Source of the DNA: Psychromonas sp. MME1
GTDB lineage: Bacteria; Pseudomonadota; Gammaproteobacteria; Enterobacterales; Psychromonadaceae
Assembly: GCF_041080865.1 (NCBI RefSeq)
Contig: NZ_CP160906.1
Span: 558,001-622,000 of the forward strand
Length of the DNA: 64,000 nucleotides
Direction of reading: 5' to 3'
Of the stretch, positions 19,722-30,318 are shown in pieces. Made by a program: the position numbers and the translations under genes. Positions within the stretch are counted from its first letter, which is position 1. Every line of letters starts with the position of its first letter. The notes beneath the pieces are model-generated. The model was not told the DNA's origin. It saw nothing but the letters and a program-made list of their open reading frames with translations, and did no database searches.

Positions 19722-20546
19722 TTAGCTACTATAGACTGGGCAAGAGAGAGAAAATATTTTTTTATCTTGCCAGCGCAGCATGGTTAAACTATTCCCCCAA
19801 ACACAGCCTGTATCTAAGCCATAAATTCCGGGTTTATTGGTTTTACCTAATAGCGCAGCCCAATGACCAAAAACGATTTCACAGCGTTTATCTAAAGTTT
19901 CTACCTCAAACCAAGGAACAAGTTGATTCTTATCCTCTATTTGTTGTGGGGCTAGTTTACAGCCAAAGTCTAAGGAGCCATCTGCAAAACAGTAGCGCAT
20001 ACGTGTAAATACATTAACTGCAAAACGTAAGCGGTCAATTCCCTGTAGATCCGGTGACCAGCTTTGTGGTTGATTACCATACATCTCTTTTAGAAATTGT
20101 GGGTAATGGTCACTACGTAATTGCTGCTCAACTTCCTGTGCCAGTTGTTCAGCTTCTGTGAGCGTCCATTGTGGTGAAATACCCGCGTGCACCATGATGA
20201 AGTTAAATTCAGGGTGACGAAGCAAGAGAGGCTGCATACGCAACCAATTTAGTAGTTCATTACGGTCATGCGCTTTTAATAATCCAGATAGTTTATCTTT
20301 CTTATTACTGCTATGAATGCCTTGATCAATTGCCAGTAAATGTAGGTCATGATTGCCTAATACCACCTTGGCACAAGGGCCAAGGTTTTTAATAAAACGT
20401 AATGTTTTTAATGACTTAGGTCCGCGAGCTATAATATCACCCGTTATCCAAAGCTCATCTTGTTTAGGTGAAAACTGAACCAGTTTAAGTAAAGACTTTA
20501 GTTCATCATAGCAACCTTGGATATCACCAATAATATAGGTGGCCAT
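19722..20546 (-). CDS. apaH: bis(5'-nucleosyl)-tetraphosphatase (symmetrical) ApaH
   Basis: Metallophosphatase of 274 residues that splits Ap4A to two ADP and decaps Np4-capped RNA in E. coli. Motifs are GDIQGC at residues 7-12, GDIIARGP, GNHDLHLL and VHAGISP, and the C-terminal GHWAALLG and GLDTGCVWG. It starts directly after the rsmA stop (20547-20549), so no apaG lies between them as it does in E. coli. It is the distal gene of the lptD-surA-pdxA-rsmA run. Confidence 0.96.
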   Translation of the reverse strand: MATYIIGDIQGCYDELKSLLKLVQFSPKQDELWITGDIIARGPKSLKTLRFIKNLGPCAKVVLGNHDLHLLAIDQGIHSSNKKDKLSGLLKAHDRNELLNWLRMQPLLLRHPEFNFIMVHAGISPQWTLTEAEQLAQEVEQQLRSDHYPQFLKEMYGNQPQSWSPDLQGIDRLRFAVNVFTRMRYCFADGSLDFGCKLAPQQIEDKNQLVPWFEVETLDKRCEIVFGHWAALLGKTNKPGIYGLDTGCVWGNSLTMLRWQDKKIFSLSCPVYSS

Positions 20547-21358
20547 CTATTGCCCTGCTTTTAAATCATTAACATAATTAGCGATTTTTACATACTCTTC
20601 AACGCTAATATTTTCCGCACGTTTCGTTGCGTCAATACCTATCTCCTGCATCTGTTCACCGAGAGTATGTCGCGCAGGCAGTTGCGAATAGTTTTACGAC
20701 GTTGATTAAAGGCCATAGAACAGACTTGATTGAGTGTTTTCATGCTATTAGCGATGAAAGGTGGTGTGTCGTAGGGCTCAAGACGCACTACTGCTGAATC
20801 AACTTTTGGGGCTGGTTTAAACGCTGTCGGTGGCACTTCAAGTACGGGAATAATACGGCAGTAATATTGAGCCATAACGGTTAGACGACCGTATGCCTTG
20901 CTATTTGGACCCGCACAAAGACGGTTAACCACTTCTTTTTGTAGCATAAAATGCATATCTTTTATTTTATTGGCATACTCAAAAAGATGAAACATTAATG
21001 GTGTTGATATGTTATAGGGTAGATTACCAAAGACGCGCAATTGTTTACCCTCTTGGGCAAGTTGGCCAAAATCGAATTGCATCGCATCTGCTTGGGTAAT
21101 TTTTAATTTTTTGCTTAATATAGGGTGTTGTTCAAGTCTAATCGCCAGATCACGGTCGAGTTCGACCACATTTAAGCAGTTGACTTTAGCGGCAACAGGT
21201 TCGGTTAATGCGCCTAAACCGGGGCCAATTTCGACGATATTATCATCAGCCTGTGGGGCAATGGCTGCAACAATCGAATCAATAATATAATCATCATGTA
21301 AGAAGTTTTGCCCGAAACGTTTTCGCGCCGTATGCCCTAAATGGGTTTTGTCATTCAT
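20547..21358 (-). pseudogene. rsmA: 16S rRNA dimethyladenosine transferase RsmA (KsgA), frameshifted near the 3' end
   Basis: RsmA dimethylates A1518 and A1519 of 16S rRNA. The main frame (21358 to 20639) has GQNFLHD, the SAM site [11 protein letters not shown] and the catalytic NLPYN, but ends 239 residues in after DILSV. A second frame to 20547 gives [22 protein letters not shown], the expected C-terminal helix. One missing base near 20657 (the coding strand reads GGTGAACAG where GGTGGAACAG is expected) separates them. The repaired length is about 270 residues, normal for the family. It is coupled to pdxA (11-base gap) and abuts apaH. Confidence 0.9.
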
Positions 21359-21369
21359 ATTTATATGCC

Positions 21370-22365
21370 TTAACTTTTATCTTTTTGTTGACTGTGACTC
21401 ATTGTGATTGCTTCATTGACCGCACACAAGAGGCTACCAGCATCAGCTTGGCCTGTTCCAGCAAGATCTAACGCTGTACCATGGTCGACAGATGTTCGAA
21501 TAAACGGGAGTCCTAGGGTAATATTGACCGATTTGCCAAAGCCTTTATATTTTAAAACAGGTAAACCTTGATCATGATACATAGCCAAAACGGCATCAGC
21601 ATCCTGCAGATATTTTTCTTGAAAAAGTGTATCTGCGGGTAAAGGTCCAACTAAATCTATATTTTTTCTGCGTAATTTATCCAATGTTGGAATGATGGTA
21701 TCGATCTCTTCTCTACCCATGTGTCCACTTTCACCGGCGTGAGGATTTAATCCACAGACGTATATTCGTGGATTATCAATCCCATATTTTTGTTTTAATT
21801 CTGCATCTAAAATAGTAATTACTTCAGATAGACGTGTTTCGGTGATGGCATTAGGTACATCTTTCAATGGTAAGTGAGTGGTAACTAATGCGACTTTTAG
21901 CCCTGTAGTGGCAAGCATCATAACTACAAGATCCACATCAGCTTGCTCAGCAAAAAATTCGGTGTGGCCGCTAAAGGAGAAACCTGCATCATTGATGATT
22001 CCTTTATGAACAGGTGCAGTCACTACCGCGGAAAATTCACCTGATAAACAGCCTTGACTCGCAAATGTGAGTGTATCTAAAACAAATTGTCCATTTTCTA
22101 CGTTAAGTTGACCGGGTAATGATCTTGCTGCTAAGCCTATATGGGCAACGGTCAATGTTCCTTGCTGTGATGCATATGCTGCTTGATTTGCGTCATAATC
22201 AATTAACTTAACATCTACATTAAGAGCCTTGGCACGGTCTATTAATAACGCTTTGTCAGTACAAATAACTAATTGTACTGGCCACGCTTGTTGAGCCAGT
22301 TGTAAAATTAAATCTGGGCCAATGCCGCTTGGCTCTCCTGCGGTAATGACGATACGATTAATCAT
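21370..22365 (-). CDS. pdxA: 4-hydroxythreonine-4-phosphate dehydrogenase PdxA
   Basis: NAD-dependent dehydrogenase of pyridoxal phosphate synthesis, 331 residues. The N-terminal [12 protein letters not shown], the metal-binding [21 protein letters not shown] and [15 protein letters not shown] are the family markers, with the three zinc-ligand histidines in place. Its ATG overlaps the surA stop (ATGA), so the two are translationally coupled; rsmA follows. Confidence 0.97.
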   Translation of the reverse strand: MINRIVITAGEPSGIGPDLILQLAQQAWPVQLVICTDKALLIDRAKALNVDVKLIDYDANQAAYASQQGTLTVAHIGLAARSLPGQLNVENGQFVLDTLTFASQGCLSGEFSAVVTAPVHKGIINDAGFSFSGHTEFFAEQADVDLVVMMLATTGLKVALVTTHLPLKDVPNAITETRLSEVITILDAELKQKYGIDNPRIYVCGLNPHAGESGHMGREEIDTIIPTLDKLRRKNIDLVGPLPADTLFQEKYLQDADAVLAMYHDQGLPVLKYKGFGKSVNITLGLPFIRTSVDHGTALDLAGTGQADAGSLLCAVNEAITMSHSQQKDKS

Positions 22366-23684
22366 TTTACAGCCTTAATCATATAATCTGGATCCATAAT
22401 TTTTATATAAGCTTCTTCACGTAATTCATTGAGCCAAACGGCGGCTTCGGCAGGGAAGCGTTGTCTATATATAATTGAGTAGGCTTTTTGTTTGGTCGCT
22501 TGTTCTGTGGTGTCAGAATCTCGTCTATTCATTACTTCAAGAATATGCCAGCCATGCATTGTTTTAAAGGGTTGACTGATCTTGTCAATCGGTAGTGATA
22601 ATGCTAAATCTCTAAACTCAGGAACATACATACTTGGATCAGACCAACCTAGATCTCCTCCTTTGATTGCTGACCCTGGATCCTGTGAATACTCTCTGGC
22701 TAATTGGGCAAAGCTTGCTTTACCATCAATAATTTCCTGACGGTATTGAGTTAACAGCTCCTTAGCTTTTTCATCACTGAGAATGATATTGGATTTAATT
22801 AAGATATGACGAGCATTAACCTCGGTGGTAATAACATTAGATGAACCTTTTTTATCGACAACTTCAATGATATGTAACCCCATATTACTGCGAATGGGGC
22901 CGATAATATTGCCTTTTTTGGTTTTAATATCATCAAAGGAATCAGCAAATAGAGTTGGAATTTCATTAATTGTTCGCCAGTCCCAATGTCCCCCTTCGAG
23001 CGCTCTCGGTCCCTGTGAATATTTCACCGCAAGGTTGGACATATCTTCGCCATTTTTAATGCGAGAGATCAACTCATTAGCTTGTTTGGTGAGCGTTTTT
23101 TCTTCCTCAACGGAAGCATTTGAGCTCATTCGTAGCATAATATGAACAAATTTAAATTGCGTATTTTTTTCTCCATGCTCGTTAAGTTTTTCAACCATTT
23201 GGTTTACTTCTTGATCTGAAATATTAATTCGACGGCGAACCTGCATTTGACGAACTTCATTGATCGTTAACTCTTGACGAACATCATCAACAAAAGCGCT
23301 ATAACTTTCACCTTCCTTTTCGAGCTTTGCCTGTAATTGTGCGACTGTCAGCCCTTGTTCCTTTGTTATTTCTTGGATAGTTTGGTCAAGTTGAGCATCA
23401 TTGATACGTAGGCCGATACGTTCGGCAATTTGCAGTTGCAAGCGATCATCAATCAGCTTATCTATAATTTGTTTTTGTAATTCTTGATCAGAGGGCATCG
23501 CGGCTTGTTCATTTTTATAATGCTTATGAACAGATAAGCGCATGCGTTTAACATCACTTTCTAAAATGACCTCTTGATTAACAATAGCTTCAATGCGATC
23601 GACTTGTACTTCCTTGGCTAAAACAGCAGGAATGGTTAATATTGAGCAAGATAATGCTAAAGCTAAATTTTTTATTATTTTCAT
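22362..23684 (-). CDS. surA: periplasmic chaperone/peptidyl-prolyl isomerase SurA
   Basis: Chaperone that escorts outer-membrane beta-barrel proteins, LptD among them. The start at 23684 ([13 protein letters not shown]) was chosen because it gives a proper signal peptide with cleavage after VLA and has a ribosome site; the longer frame begins inside lptD. The 440 residues have an N-terminal chaperone region ([14 protein letters not shown]), two parvulin domains (HIMLRMSS... and HILIKSN...) and a C-terminal helix. It follows lptD by 10 bases and overlaps pdxA. Confidence 0.96.
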   Translation of the reverse strand: MKIIKNLALALSCSILTIPAVLAKEVQVDRIEAIVNQEVILESDVKRMRLSVHKHYKNEQAAMPSDQELQKQIIDKLIDDRLQLQIAERIGLRINDAQLDQTIQEITKEQGLTVAQLQAKLEKEGESYSAFVDDVRQELTINEVRQMQVRRRINISDQEVNQMVEKLNEHGEKNTQFKFVHIMLRMSSNASVEEEKTLTKQANELISRIKNGEDMSNLAVKYSQGPRALEGGHWDWRTINEIPTLFADSFDDIKTKKGNIIGPIRSNMGLHIIEVVDKKGSSNVITTEVNARHILIKSNIILSDEKAKELLTQYRQEIIDGKASFAQLAREYSQDPGSAIKGGDLGWSDPSMYVPEFRDLALSLPIDKISQPFKTMHGWHILEVMNRRDSDTTEQATKQKAYSIIYRQRFPAEAAVWLNELREEAYIKIMDPDYMIKAVK

Positions 23685-23694
23685 TTTTTTTCCG

Positions 23695-26020
23695 TTATTG
23701 TAAGTAAAAAGGGCGACCATAATTGAACAGCCCATCACTAGTGTCGCTATCTCCTGCACCACCTAATCCCATTAACTCAAAAGTAAAACTAATCGTCTGT
23801 TCGGTTTCATAATCTTCACCAATAGTGTCTAAGCTCCCGTAGTAAGGTAGCATGTGGTTATCATAAGTTATTCCGAAAGCCCAACAACAAGATTGATATT
23901 TTATACCGACGATTTGTTCAAAAATATGATTATATTCAAAATCATAGTAATAGCTGGCAAAGGTACTCCATTGGCTGTTAATTGCCCAGTTTACCTTACT
24001 ACCGAGTTGTTTAACGATACCTGCGACTTCATCAAAGCGGTCATCATTTTTAGGTTTGGCAATATAGCGGTAGTTTAGTTGTGCATAGGTATCGTACAGC
24101 CAACGTTTTTCAAACGTTGCATTGGCTTTATCAATGATATTGTCATCGGCATTCCAAACTACTCCGGAGTGGAAAAAATATTGGTCATCAAAGTTGATAT
24201 CAAATTCACCAATAATAGATGAACGATTTGCAGTTTTTGATGATGATTTTTCTTCTGGCAATCTGGTCTTCGATGGATTGAAATAATAATTTTGCCCGAT
24301 TGCAAAGCGCATTTTTTGCTCACCCTGTGGATTTAAAAAACTGCTCGACACCCCGACTGTGATTTGATTGGCATCAGCAATACGATCATAACCTGAATAG
24401 CGGTTATCGCGAAATAGTCCGTAATAATCGAGTTGCATTTTAGTTGAATCATAAATACCAATATTGTCTTGATTTTTATAAGGCACATATAAATATTGAA
24501 TTTGTGGTACCAGTGTTTGTTTATATTGCCCACCAAAAGCACTAAAATAACGCTCAAAGTTGATTCCCGAGTTAACTTTAAAAGAGGGAATATAGCGATT
24601 GACATTATCATCTAGCTCATTATACCAAGTTTCTTTATTGCTCTGTGGTAAATCTTGGTTATAGAACGTAGCCATATACTTTAATTCTGTGTTGATAAAC
24701 ATTGAATTGTAATAAAGCGGTAAGGTGAGTGTCGGCTCGAGATGAACACGAGAGCCGGATAAACATCATCATCATTATGGTCAAATTTTGTCATTTCTGA
24801 ATACCAATCAAATTGTAAATTTTGCCAATCGATCGGCTGATATGCGCTAAAAGCGAGTTTAGGCTCTACGATGTGCGGGGTGTCACCGTTTCCTAATATT
24901 TGAAATTTTCGCACCTCTAATTCGCTATTCCAGTTACTTTCGCGATAGCTTATTTTTCCTGTCTGTAATAATTGGTTATCACTCTGAGTCCCGTAATTGG
25001 TATTAATATCACTGAAGTAATAGTCGTCACTGACTTTGGTATAATCGGCGCTAAAATGCCAATTTTTAGCAAAATTACCAGCATGGTCAAAATGGTAAAG
25101 GTAGCGTGAATCATCACGGATCCTATCATTACTGAGGTTTTCTGCATGTAGTGTACCTGTACCAAAATCAAATAGGTAACGATATTCCGTCGCCAGTAGT
25201 GTACCGCGATCAGTCATATATGTCGGTGTAATTGTGGCATCCATGTTCGGTGCAATATTGATATATAAAGGTTGAGTAACAGTAAAGCCATTGGTTTCAG
25301 ATATTTCATAATTGGGTAGCAATAATCCCGTTTTACGCTTATCTGATATGGGATAACTTATATAGGGAAAATAGAACACGGGAACATCTTTCACTCGTAG
25401 AACCGCATTATAGGCGGTGCCCATATCATTTTCATTATCAATATATAGAGTGCTTGTATCAAGTGCCCATGTATTGTCTTCTGGTGGGCAAGCACTGTAA
25501 GTTGAATTGTTAAATTCATAGAGATCTAACCCATTATCATAAATGCGCTCTGCTTTTCCTCGCCCTCCTTGACCGTGAAATTGATAATCAGCATTGTATA
25601 AAGTTGCTTGCTTCGTTTCTAATTGTGATTCAATCTTATCAGAGTAAAGTGTAACACCTCCATCGACATAGTTTACATCGCCCTCAGCAGTGATTGTATT
25701 TTCATTTTTTAGATAGGTTAATTTATCTGCGGCTAAAAACTTATCCCCCTGTGTTAGGGTCACTTCATCTTGGTATAAGTATTTATCGGAATAACCAAAC
25801 GCTTGACGGGCGTTAATATTGACCGGTGTTTCTTGGCTAGACAAAGGGTTAGTATCTTTAATTATAGGGGAACCATGCGGTAACATTGAGCAAAGAAAAC
25901 ATTTTTGTCACGTGTACTCAAGTTTGTTTGGCTGATTGATTGATCGGTATTACTTGGCTGCTGGGCATATGCCAAAGATGCAGGTAGAAAAATAATCAGT
26001 AGAGGGAAAAGTTTTAACAT
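23695..26020 (-). pseudogene. lptD: LPS-assembly protein LptD, two frameshifts
   Basis: Outer-membrane beta-barrel that inserts lipopolysaccharide. Three frame segments read as one protein of about 775 residues: a signal peptide from ATG 26020 (MLKLFPLLIIFLPASLAYA) to FFAQC; then LPHGSPIIKDTN through the jellyroll and NIAPNMDATITPTY to VYPA; then RVHLEPTLTLPL to the end, with SCCWAFGI holding the conserved cysteine pair. One missing T near 25885 and one missing base near 24751 explain both breaks. The gene is essential in E. coli, so intact function, and hence sequencing error, is likely. It is divergent from djlA, as in E. coli. Confidence 0.9.
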
Positions 26021-26241
26021 TTACAACTCACAATAAGTAGCTTGGACGCTGAATACACAAAGCGAAAATATCTCAAAGATTGGGGGGCTATGATAGAGCA
26101 AACTTTATCTTGCTCCAATCTTTGTTCTCTATTAATAGGTTAAATTTCACTATTTTGCGTAAAAAATTAGCCAAATTGTTAATACTTAGTCAAAATAGCG
26201 ATGATTTTTTTACTCTCTATCATTTATAAGGTTTTACCGTT

Positions 26242-27042
26242 ATGCGTATTTGGGGAAAAATACTAGGTGGTTTTTTTGGTTTTATGTTCGGTGGTGTGGT
26301 TGGTATGCTACTGGGTATTTGGCTTGGCCATCGTTTTGATCGCGCTATGACCATGAATTTTAATATTCAAAATGGCTTATTTGCGAATATGGCTAGTAGC
26401 CAAGAGAGACAGAAAAATTTCTTTGACACGACTTTTTCCGTGATGGGGCATCTTGCAAAAGCGAAAGGTCAGGTCACTGAAACAGATATTCAAATTGCGA
26501 CCGCGTACATGGATCAAATGCGGTTGCAGGGGGCGGCTCGTGCACAAGCTCAAAAGTCATTTGCAGCGGGTAAAGATTGTCATTTTCCGTTAAAAGAAAA
26601 ATTAACTGAATTTGTGCAAATGGTTCGTGGTGATCGCAATGTTTTGCAGATGTTTTTGGGAATTCAAATACAGGCCGCTTATTCAGATGGTGAGTTTCAC
26701 CACAAAGAGAAAGAAATTCTTTATATTATCGCCGAACATTTAGGTTTTTCTCATTTTGAACTAGACCGTTTATTACAGATGTTTGAAGGCCAACAGCATT
26801 TTCATAATACCCAGCAAAATCAAGGGGCGAGCGAAGAGGATTCCTATAAAGTGTTGGGGATTGAGAGTAGTGCAACAGATAAAGAGGTTAAGCGTGCTTA
26901 TCGCAAGTTAATGAGTCAACATCACCCTGATAAGCTCGCATCGAAAGGTTTACCTGAAGAGATGATGACGATGGCAAAGGAGAAAACGCAAGATATTCAA
27001 CGTGCCTATGAAACATTACGTAAAATTAGAGGATTTAAATAA
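26242..27042 (+). CDS. djlA: co-chaperone DjlA
   Basis: Membrane-anchored DnaK co-chaperone of 266 residues. A glycine-rich N-terminal membrane segment (WGKILGGFFGFMFGGVVGMLLG, about residues 4-27) precedes a TerB-like helical domain, and the C-terminus is a J domain with the HPD triad in MSQHHPDKLASKG. It sits divergent to lptD and directly abuts the next gene, whose GTG follows the djlA stop. Confidence 0.95.
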   Translation: MRIWGKILGGFFGFMFGGVVGMLLGIWLGHRFDRAMTMNFNIQNGLFANMASSQERQKNFFDTTFSVMGHLAKAKGQVTETDIQIATAYMDQMRLQGAARAQAQKSFAAGKDCHFPLKEKLTEFVQMVRGDRNVLQMFLGIQIQAAYSDGEFHHKEKEILYIIAEHLGFSHFELDRLLQMFEGQQHFHNTQQNQGASEEDSYKVLGIESSATDKEVKRAYRKLMSQHHPDKLASKGLPEEMMTMAKEKTQDIQRAYETLRKIRGFK

Positions 27043-27565
27043 GTGCTGATTCGCCTGATTAGATCCTATAGCCTGAAGCTAGTGTTTGTCTCTTCGCTGT
27101 TATTAGCGATACAACTACCTAATTTTCTTGCCCAGTATGAAACACGTTTAGATGCACACTTACTGGAAGCAGAAGGTCAATTAGTTAAATATCAAGCACT
27201 CGCAGATTTTTTTTTGCAGGTGATATCAATGCCTTAATTAAAAAGCATCAACAGAGTAGTGTTGCGTTATTTGAAGCAGAAGCTTCTATTGTTGAAGAAT
27301 TGGTAGCGCGAGTCTCCTATTTAAAAAACCAACAAAACGCCTTACAAGGTTCGTTAGTTTCACGCTTGTTCACCTCCTTGGGGAAGTGAATCATCCGTTG
27401 TTTTTAGAAACAGAGGATAATTATCGCGCTGAAATTGCCTTAAATAAAGAGGCTATAACAGTAGGTATTGCCTTTGCACTATCTGTGACATTAACCATAG
27501 ATTTGCTATTTATATTCCTTACTTCTCTAGTTAGGCGTAAAAGGTCTGTACACAAATTAAATTGA
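27043..27565 (+). pseudogene. DUF2937 family protein, two frameshifts
   Basis: A small predicted membrane protein (about 174 residues if repaired) of unknown function. The GTG start at 27043 abuts djlA. Frame one gives a membrane segment and LQLPNFLAQYETRLDAHLLEAEGQL, stopping at 27237. A second frame gives AGDINALIKKHQQSSVALFEAEAS, and a third gives GEVNHPLFLETEDNYRAEIALNKEAITVGIAFAL with a C-terminal membrane segment. One T is missing from the T9 run at 27207-27215 and one base near 27368. The N-terminal (Q)LPNFxxQY pattern and the two-helix layout match DUF2937. Confidence 0.75.
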
Positions 27566-27691
27566 TTTAATGAAATTTAACAATTAATTGTTTTGTTTTG
27601 CATTTATCCCTTTAAATCTGTGATCTGCTTCTTTATTATGGCAGTTATAACTATTTTGTCATATTTCGAATTTAAAAAATGGAGTTAATTC

Positions 27692-28720
27692 ATGTCTACA
27701 TTTGCACTTGCTTTTGGCAGCGCTACTAAAAATCGTGATCAGAAGATTATAGAAGCATTTTTTCCAAATCCTCTACTAAATCCAAGTGATGATCTTGTTG
27801 CCGTTATTGCTGCCCTAGTTGGCTATGATAATGGTAATAAAGAGTTTACTATAACGGCGCAATTAGCAGAGCAACTAGCGGCTGCTTTTAATGGTGTAAA
27901 TGATACTAAAAATGCGGATTTTGCAATTGCGGCTGCAAAATCGGCACAGCCATTGATCTTGGTTATTCTTGAAACCGATCAAGCCCCCACTACCGTAGCT
28001 CAAGGTTATCTTAAATTACAATTGATTTCACATCGTCTGGTGAAACCTCATGGTATCGTTTTAGATGGCATTTTTGGCATATTGCACAATATTGCTTGGA
28101 CAAACAAAGGTGCGATTGATCTACCTGAGTTAGCAGATCGTCAAATTGCTGCTCGTCTAAATGGAGAAGTTATTACCGTTGATTGTGTTGATAAATTCCC
28201 TAAAATGGTTGATTACATTGTACCGTCAGGTGTGCGTATTGCGGATACATCACGGGTTCGTTTAGGTGCACATGTTGGTGAGGGTACAACGGTAATGCAT
28301 GAAGGTTTTATTAACTTTAATGCAGGTACAACCGGCGTAAGTATGGTTGAAGGGCGAATTTCGGCTGGCGTAATGGTTGGCGAAGGAAGTGATATTGGTG
28401 GTGGTGCTTCCATTATGGGTACGTTAAGTGGTGGTGGTAAAATGGTTATTTCGATTGGTGAAAATAGCCTGCTGGGTGCCAATGCCGGTTTAGGTATACC
28501 GCTTGGAAATCGCTGTACCATTGAATCTGGTTTATACGTGACAGCGGGCTCAAAAATTAAATTATTAGATAAAGAAGGGAAAGAAGCTGGATTTGCGAAA
28601 GCAAGAGAGCTCGCTAATAAGGATGACTTATTATTCCGTCGTAACTCAATGACTGGACAAATTGAATGTTTAGCTAATAAGAGTGCGGTAGAACTTAATA
28701 GTATGTTGCATTCAAATTAA
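27692..28720 (+). CDS. dapD: tetrahydrodipicolinate N-succinyltransferase (long-form DapD)
   Basis: Transfers succinyl from succinyl-CoA to tetrahydrodipicolinate in lysine/meso-DAP synthesis. The 342 residues place it in the long class seen in Pseudomonas and marine gammaproteobacteria rather than the 274-residue E. coli type. An N-terminal alpha/beta region precedes a left-handed beta-helix of hexapeptide turns (VRLGAHVGEGTTV, GRISAGVMVGEGSDIGGGAS, ENSLLGANAGLGIPLGNRC). GGAG precedes the ATG. It is monocistronic with a terminator at 28830. Confidence 0.95.
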   Translation: MSTFALAFGSATKNRDQKIIEAFFPNPLLNPSDDLVAVIAALVGYDNGNKEFTITAQLAEQLAAAFNGVNDTKNADFAIAAAKSAQPLILVILETDQAPTTVAQGYLKLQLISHRLVKPHGIVLDGIFGILHNIAWTNKGAIDLPELADRQIAARLNGEVITVDCVDKFPKMVDYIVPSGVRIADTSRVRLGAHVGEGTTVMHEGFINFNAGTTGVSMVEGRISAGVMVGEGSDIGGGASIMGTLSGGGKMVISIGENSLLGANAGLGIPLGNRCTIESGLYVTAGSKIKLLDKEGKEAGFAKARELANKDDLLFRRNSMTGQIECLANKSAVELNSMLHSN

Positions 28721-28829
28721 ATTGATTGAATGGTCGAAATATCTTTGTCAGGCGCTAGCGCTCTGTAGGGCAAGGAAAATAGCACCAATCAGCAATAATC
28801 TGCGTTGTTATAAAATCTCAATGTAAAAT

Positions 28830-28856
28830 AAAAGGGGCTTTTTAGTCCCTTTTATT
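28830..28856. terminator. terminator between dapD and dciA
   Basis: Ten-pair stem AAAAGGGGCT / AGTCCCTTTT with one G-U pair and a TTTT loop. It lies between convergent genes and could serve both strands. Confidence 0.7.
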
Positions 28857-28874
28857 TATCTTGGCTATAGCTTG

Positions 28875-29306
28875 CTAGTGAGCGCAATGCAGCCTGTAGC
28901 TCAGGTTCGCATTATCAGCCATCGCTATAAATGATAGTGCCACATCGTGCGGCATTTTACTGGCGCGTTTAATGGGCCTGTGACGTTTTTTAGTGTTGTT
29001 TGTTACGCTCGTGGTCAGATTAGGGTTTACTTTTATTTTTATCTCAAGAAGACCGGGTATCTCCTGACGCATTACGCTAAGTAACTCACTGCGCATAAAT
29101 TGTAAGCGAATTAACCACGTTGCGGTGGGGATTTCTATAAGCAAGCTCGCATTTTGTAAATAAGCTACTCGACAGCCTTCTATATTATGTTGTTTCAAAT
29201 AGCTTTGTAGTAAACTATTGAGCTTCGTGATTAGGCTCGTGTCAGGCTTTAGGTTACTTTTTTGCAAAAGCAAAGAAATAGCTTTAGGTTGTCGGGTTCT
29301 ATTCAT
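28875..29306 (-). CDS. DUF721/DciA-type protein
   Basis: A 143-residue basic protein. The N-terminal 100 residues show the DUF721 pattern (LNSLLQSYLKQHNIEGCRVAYLQNASLLIEIPTATWLIRLQFMRSELL) and the C-terminus is a positively charged tail (KKRHRPIKRASK). DciA proteins are predicted loaders of the DnaB replicative helicase in bacteria without DnaC/DnaI. The place next to the M23 peptidase and secA is the usual one for this family in Vibrio and Shewanella. It is divergent from the M23 gene by 29 bases. Confidence 0.75.
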   Translation of the reverse strand: MNRTRQPKAISLLLQKSNLKPDTSLITKLNSLLQSYLKQHNIEGCRVAYLQNASLLIEIPTATWLIRLQFMRSELLSVMRQEIPGLLEIKIKVNPNLTTSVTNNTKKRHRPIKRASKMPHDVALSFIAMADNANLSYRLHCAH

Positions 29307-29335
29307 TTAATTCATCAACAGTGATTTTAAGTATT

Positions 29336-30259
29336 ATGAGTATAACGATTATCTATTCAAAGGAGGAAACAGATCACTCGTTTTCGTTTACAAAAAATAG
29401 AATTCTGGTGAGTTTTCTTCTTTTTGTCACCTTATTAATAGGATGTGCTTGGTTTATACAATCTTATTACCAAAGCCAATTAAATCAATTTAAATTAAGT
29501 GCAACAAATAATCGAGATGTTAGTAAAGATCAATATCTAGCGCTCATTGAAGCACAAAGTAATGAGAAGATTGGCGTATTAGCTGATAAAATAGCGAATG
29601 TAGAAGCACAAATTAATCGCTTAAATGCATTGGGGGAGCGTGTTATTGATAAATCGAATTTACCCAAAAAGGAATTTGATTTTGATACCTCTTTGCCTAT
29701 TGGCGGCCCAAATATAGATCCAGTCGGGCAAAGTTCTCAGTTTGTTCCCCTGTTGGAATACATTGAAAATATTGAGCTACATCTCGAAAATCAACAAAAG
29801 CAGCTTGTACGTCTTGAAATCGCCTTAAACAATCTCAATCTCACTAAGCAACTGTATATTTCTGGCCGCCCAGTCAAAGGGAAAGGCTCATGGATATCTT
29901 CTCCCTTTGGTACTCGCAAAGATCCTTTTACCGGAAGAATGACTCGGCATAAAGGTGTTGATATTGCCGGGTATAGTGGTATGCCAATTATCGCCACCGC
30001 AGCGGGTGTTGTGACTGATTCTGGGAAAAAAAGTGGTTATGGGTTTATGGTTGAGATCCAGCACGGTAATGGCTTGGTAACACGTTATGCGCATGCTAAA
30101 AAGTTAAAGGTAAATATTGGGGATGTTGTTAAAAAAGGGGACATCATTGCGGTGATGGGGAGTACAGGACGTTCTACGGGGCCTCATGTGCATTATGAAG
30201 TATTAAGAAATGGGATGAGAATCAATCCAAATTATTATATACAAAGAACGACTGGTTGA
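29336..30259 (+). CDS. M23 family (LytM-type) metallopeptidase
   Basis: Inner-membrane-anchored peptidoglycan endopeptidase candidate, about 307 residues from the ATG at 29336 (a GTG at 29321 is an alternative). A membrane segment (residues about 23-41) is followed by a coiled-coil stretch with the repeated LADKIANVEAQINRL pattern, then the LytM domain with zinc ligands in RHKGVDIAG and HVHYEVLRNG. These ligands are intact, so it is probably active. It precedes secA by 59 bases, a common order where E. coli has secM. Confidence 0.88.
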   Translation: MSITIIYSKEETDHSFSFTKNRILVSFLLFVTLLIGCAWFIQSYYQSQLNQFKLSATNNRDVSKDQYLALIEAQSNEKIGVLADKIANVEAQINRLNALGERVIDKSNLPKKEFDFDTSLPIGGPNIDPVGQSSQFVPLLEYIENIELHLENQQKQLVRLEIALNNLNLTKQLYISGRPVKGKGSWISSPFGTRKDPFTGRMTRHKGVDIAGYSGMPIIATAAGVVTDSGKKSGYGFMVEIQHGNGLVTRYAHAKKLKVNIGDVVKKGDIIAVMGSTGRSTGPHVHYEVLRNGMRINPNYYIQRTTG

Positions 30260-30318
30260 TATTTCTAACTTTGCAAAAATTTAATTTAAACTAATTTTTA
30301 AACTATGAGAAAAATAAA

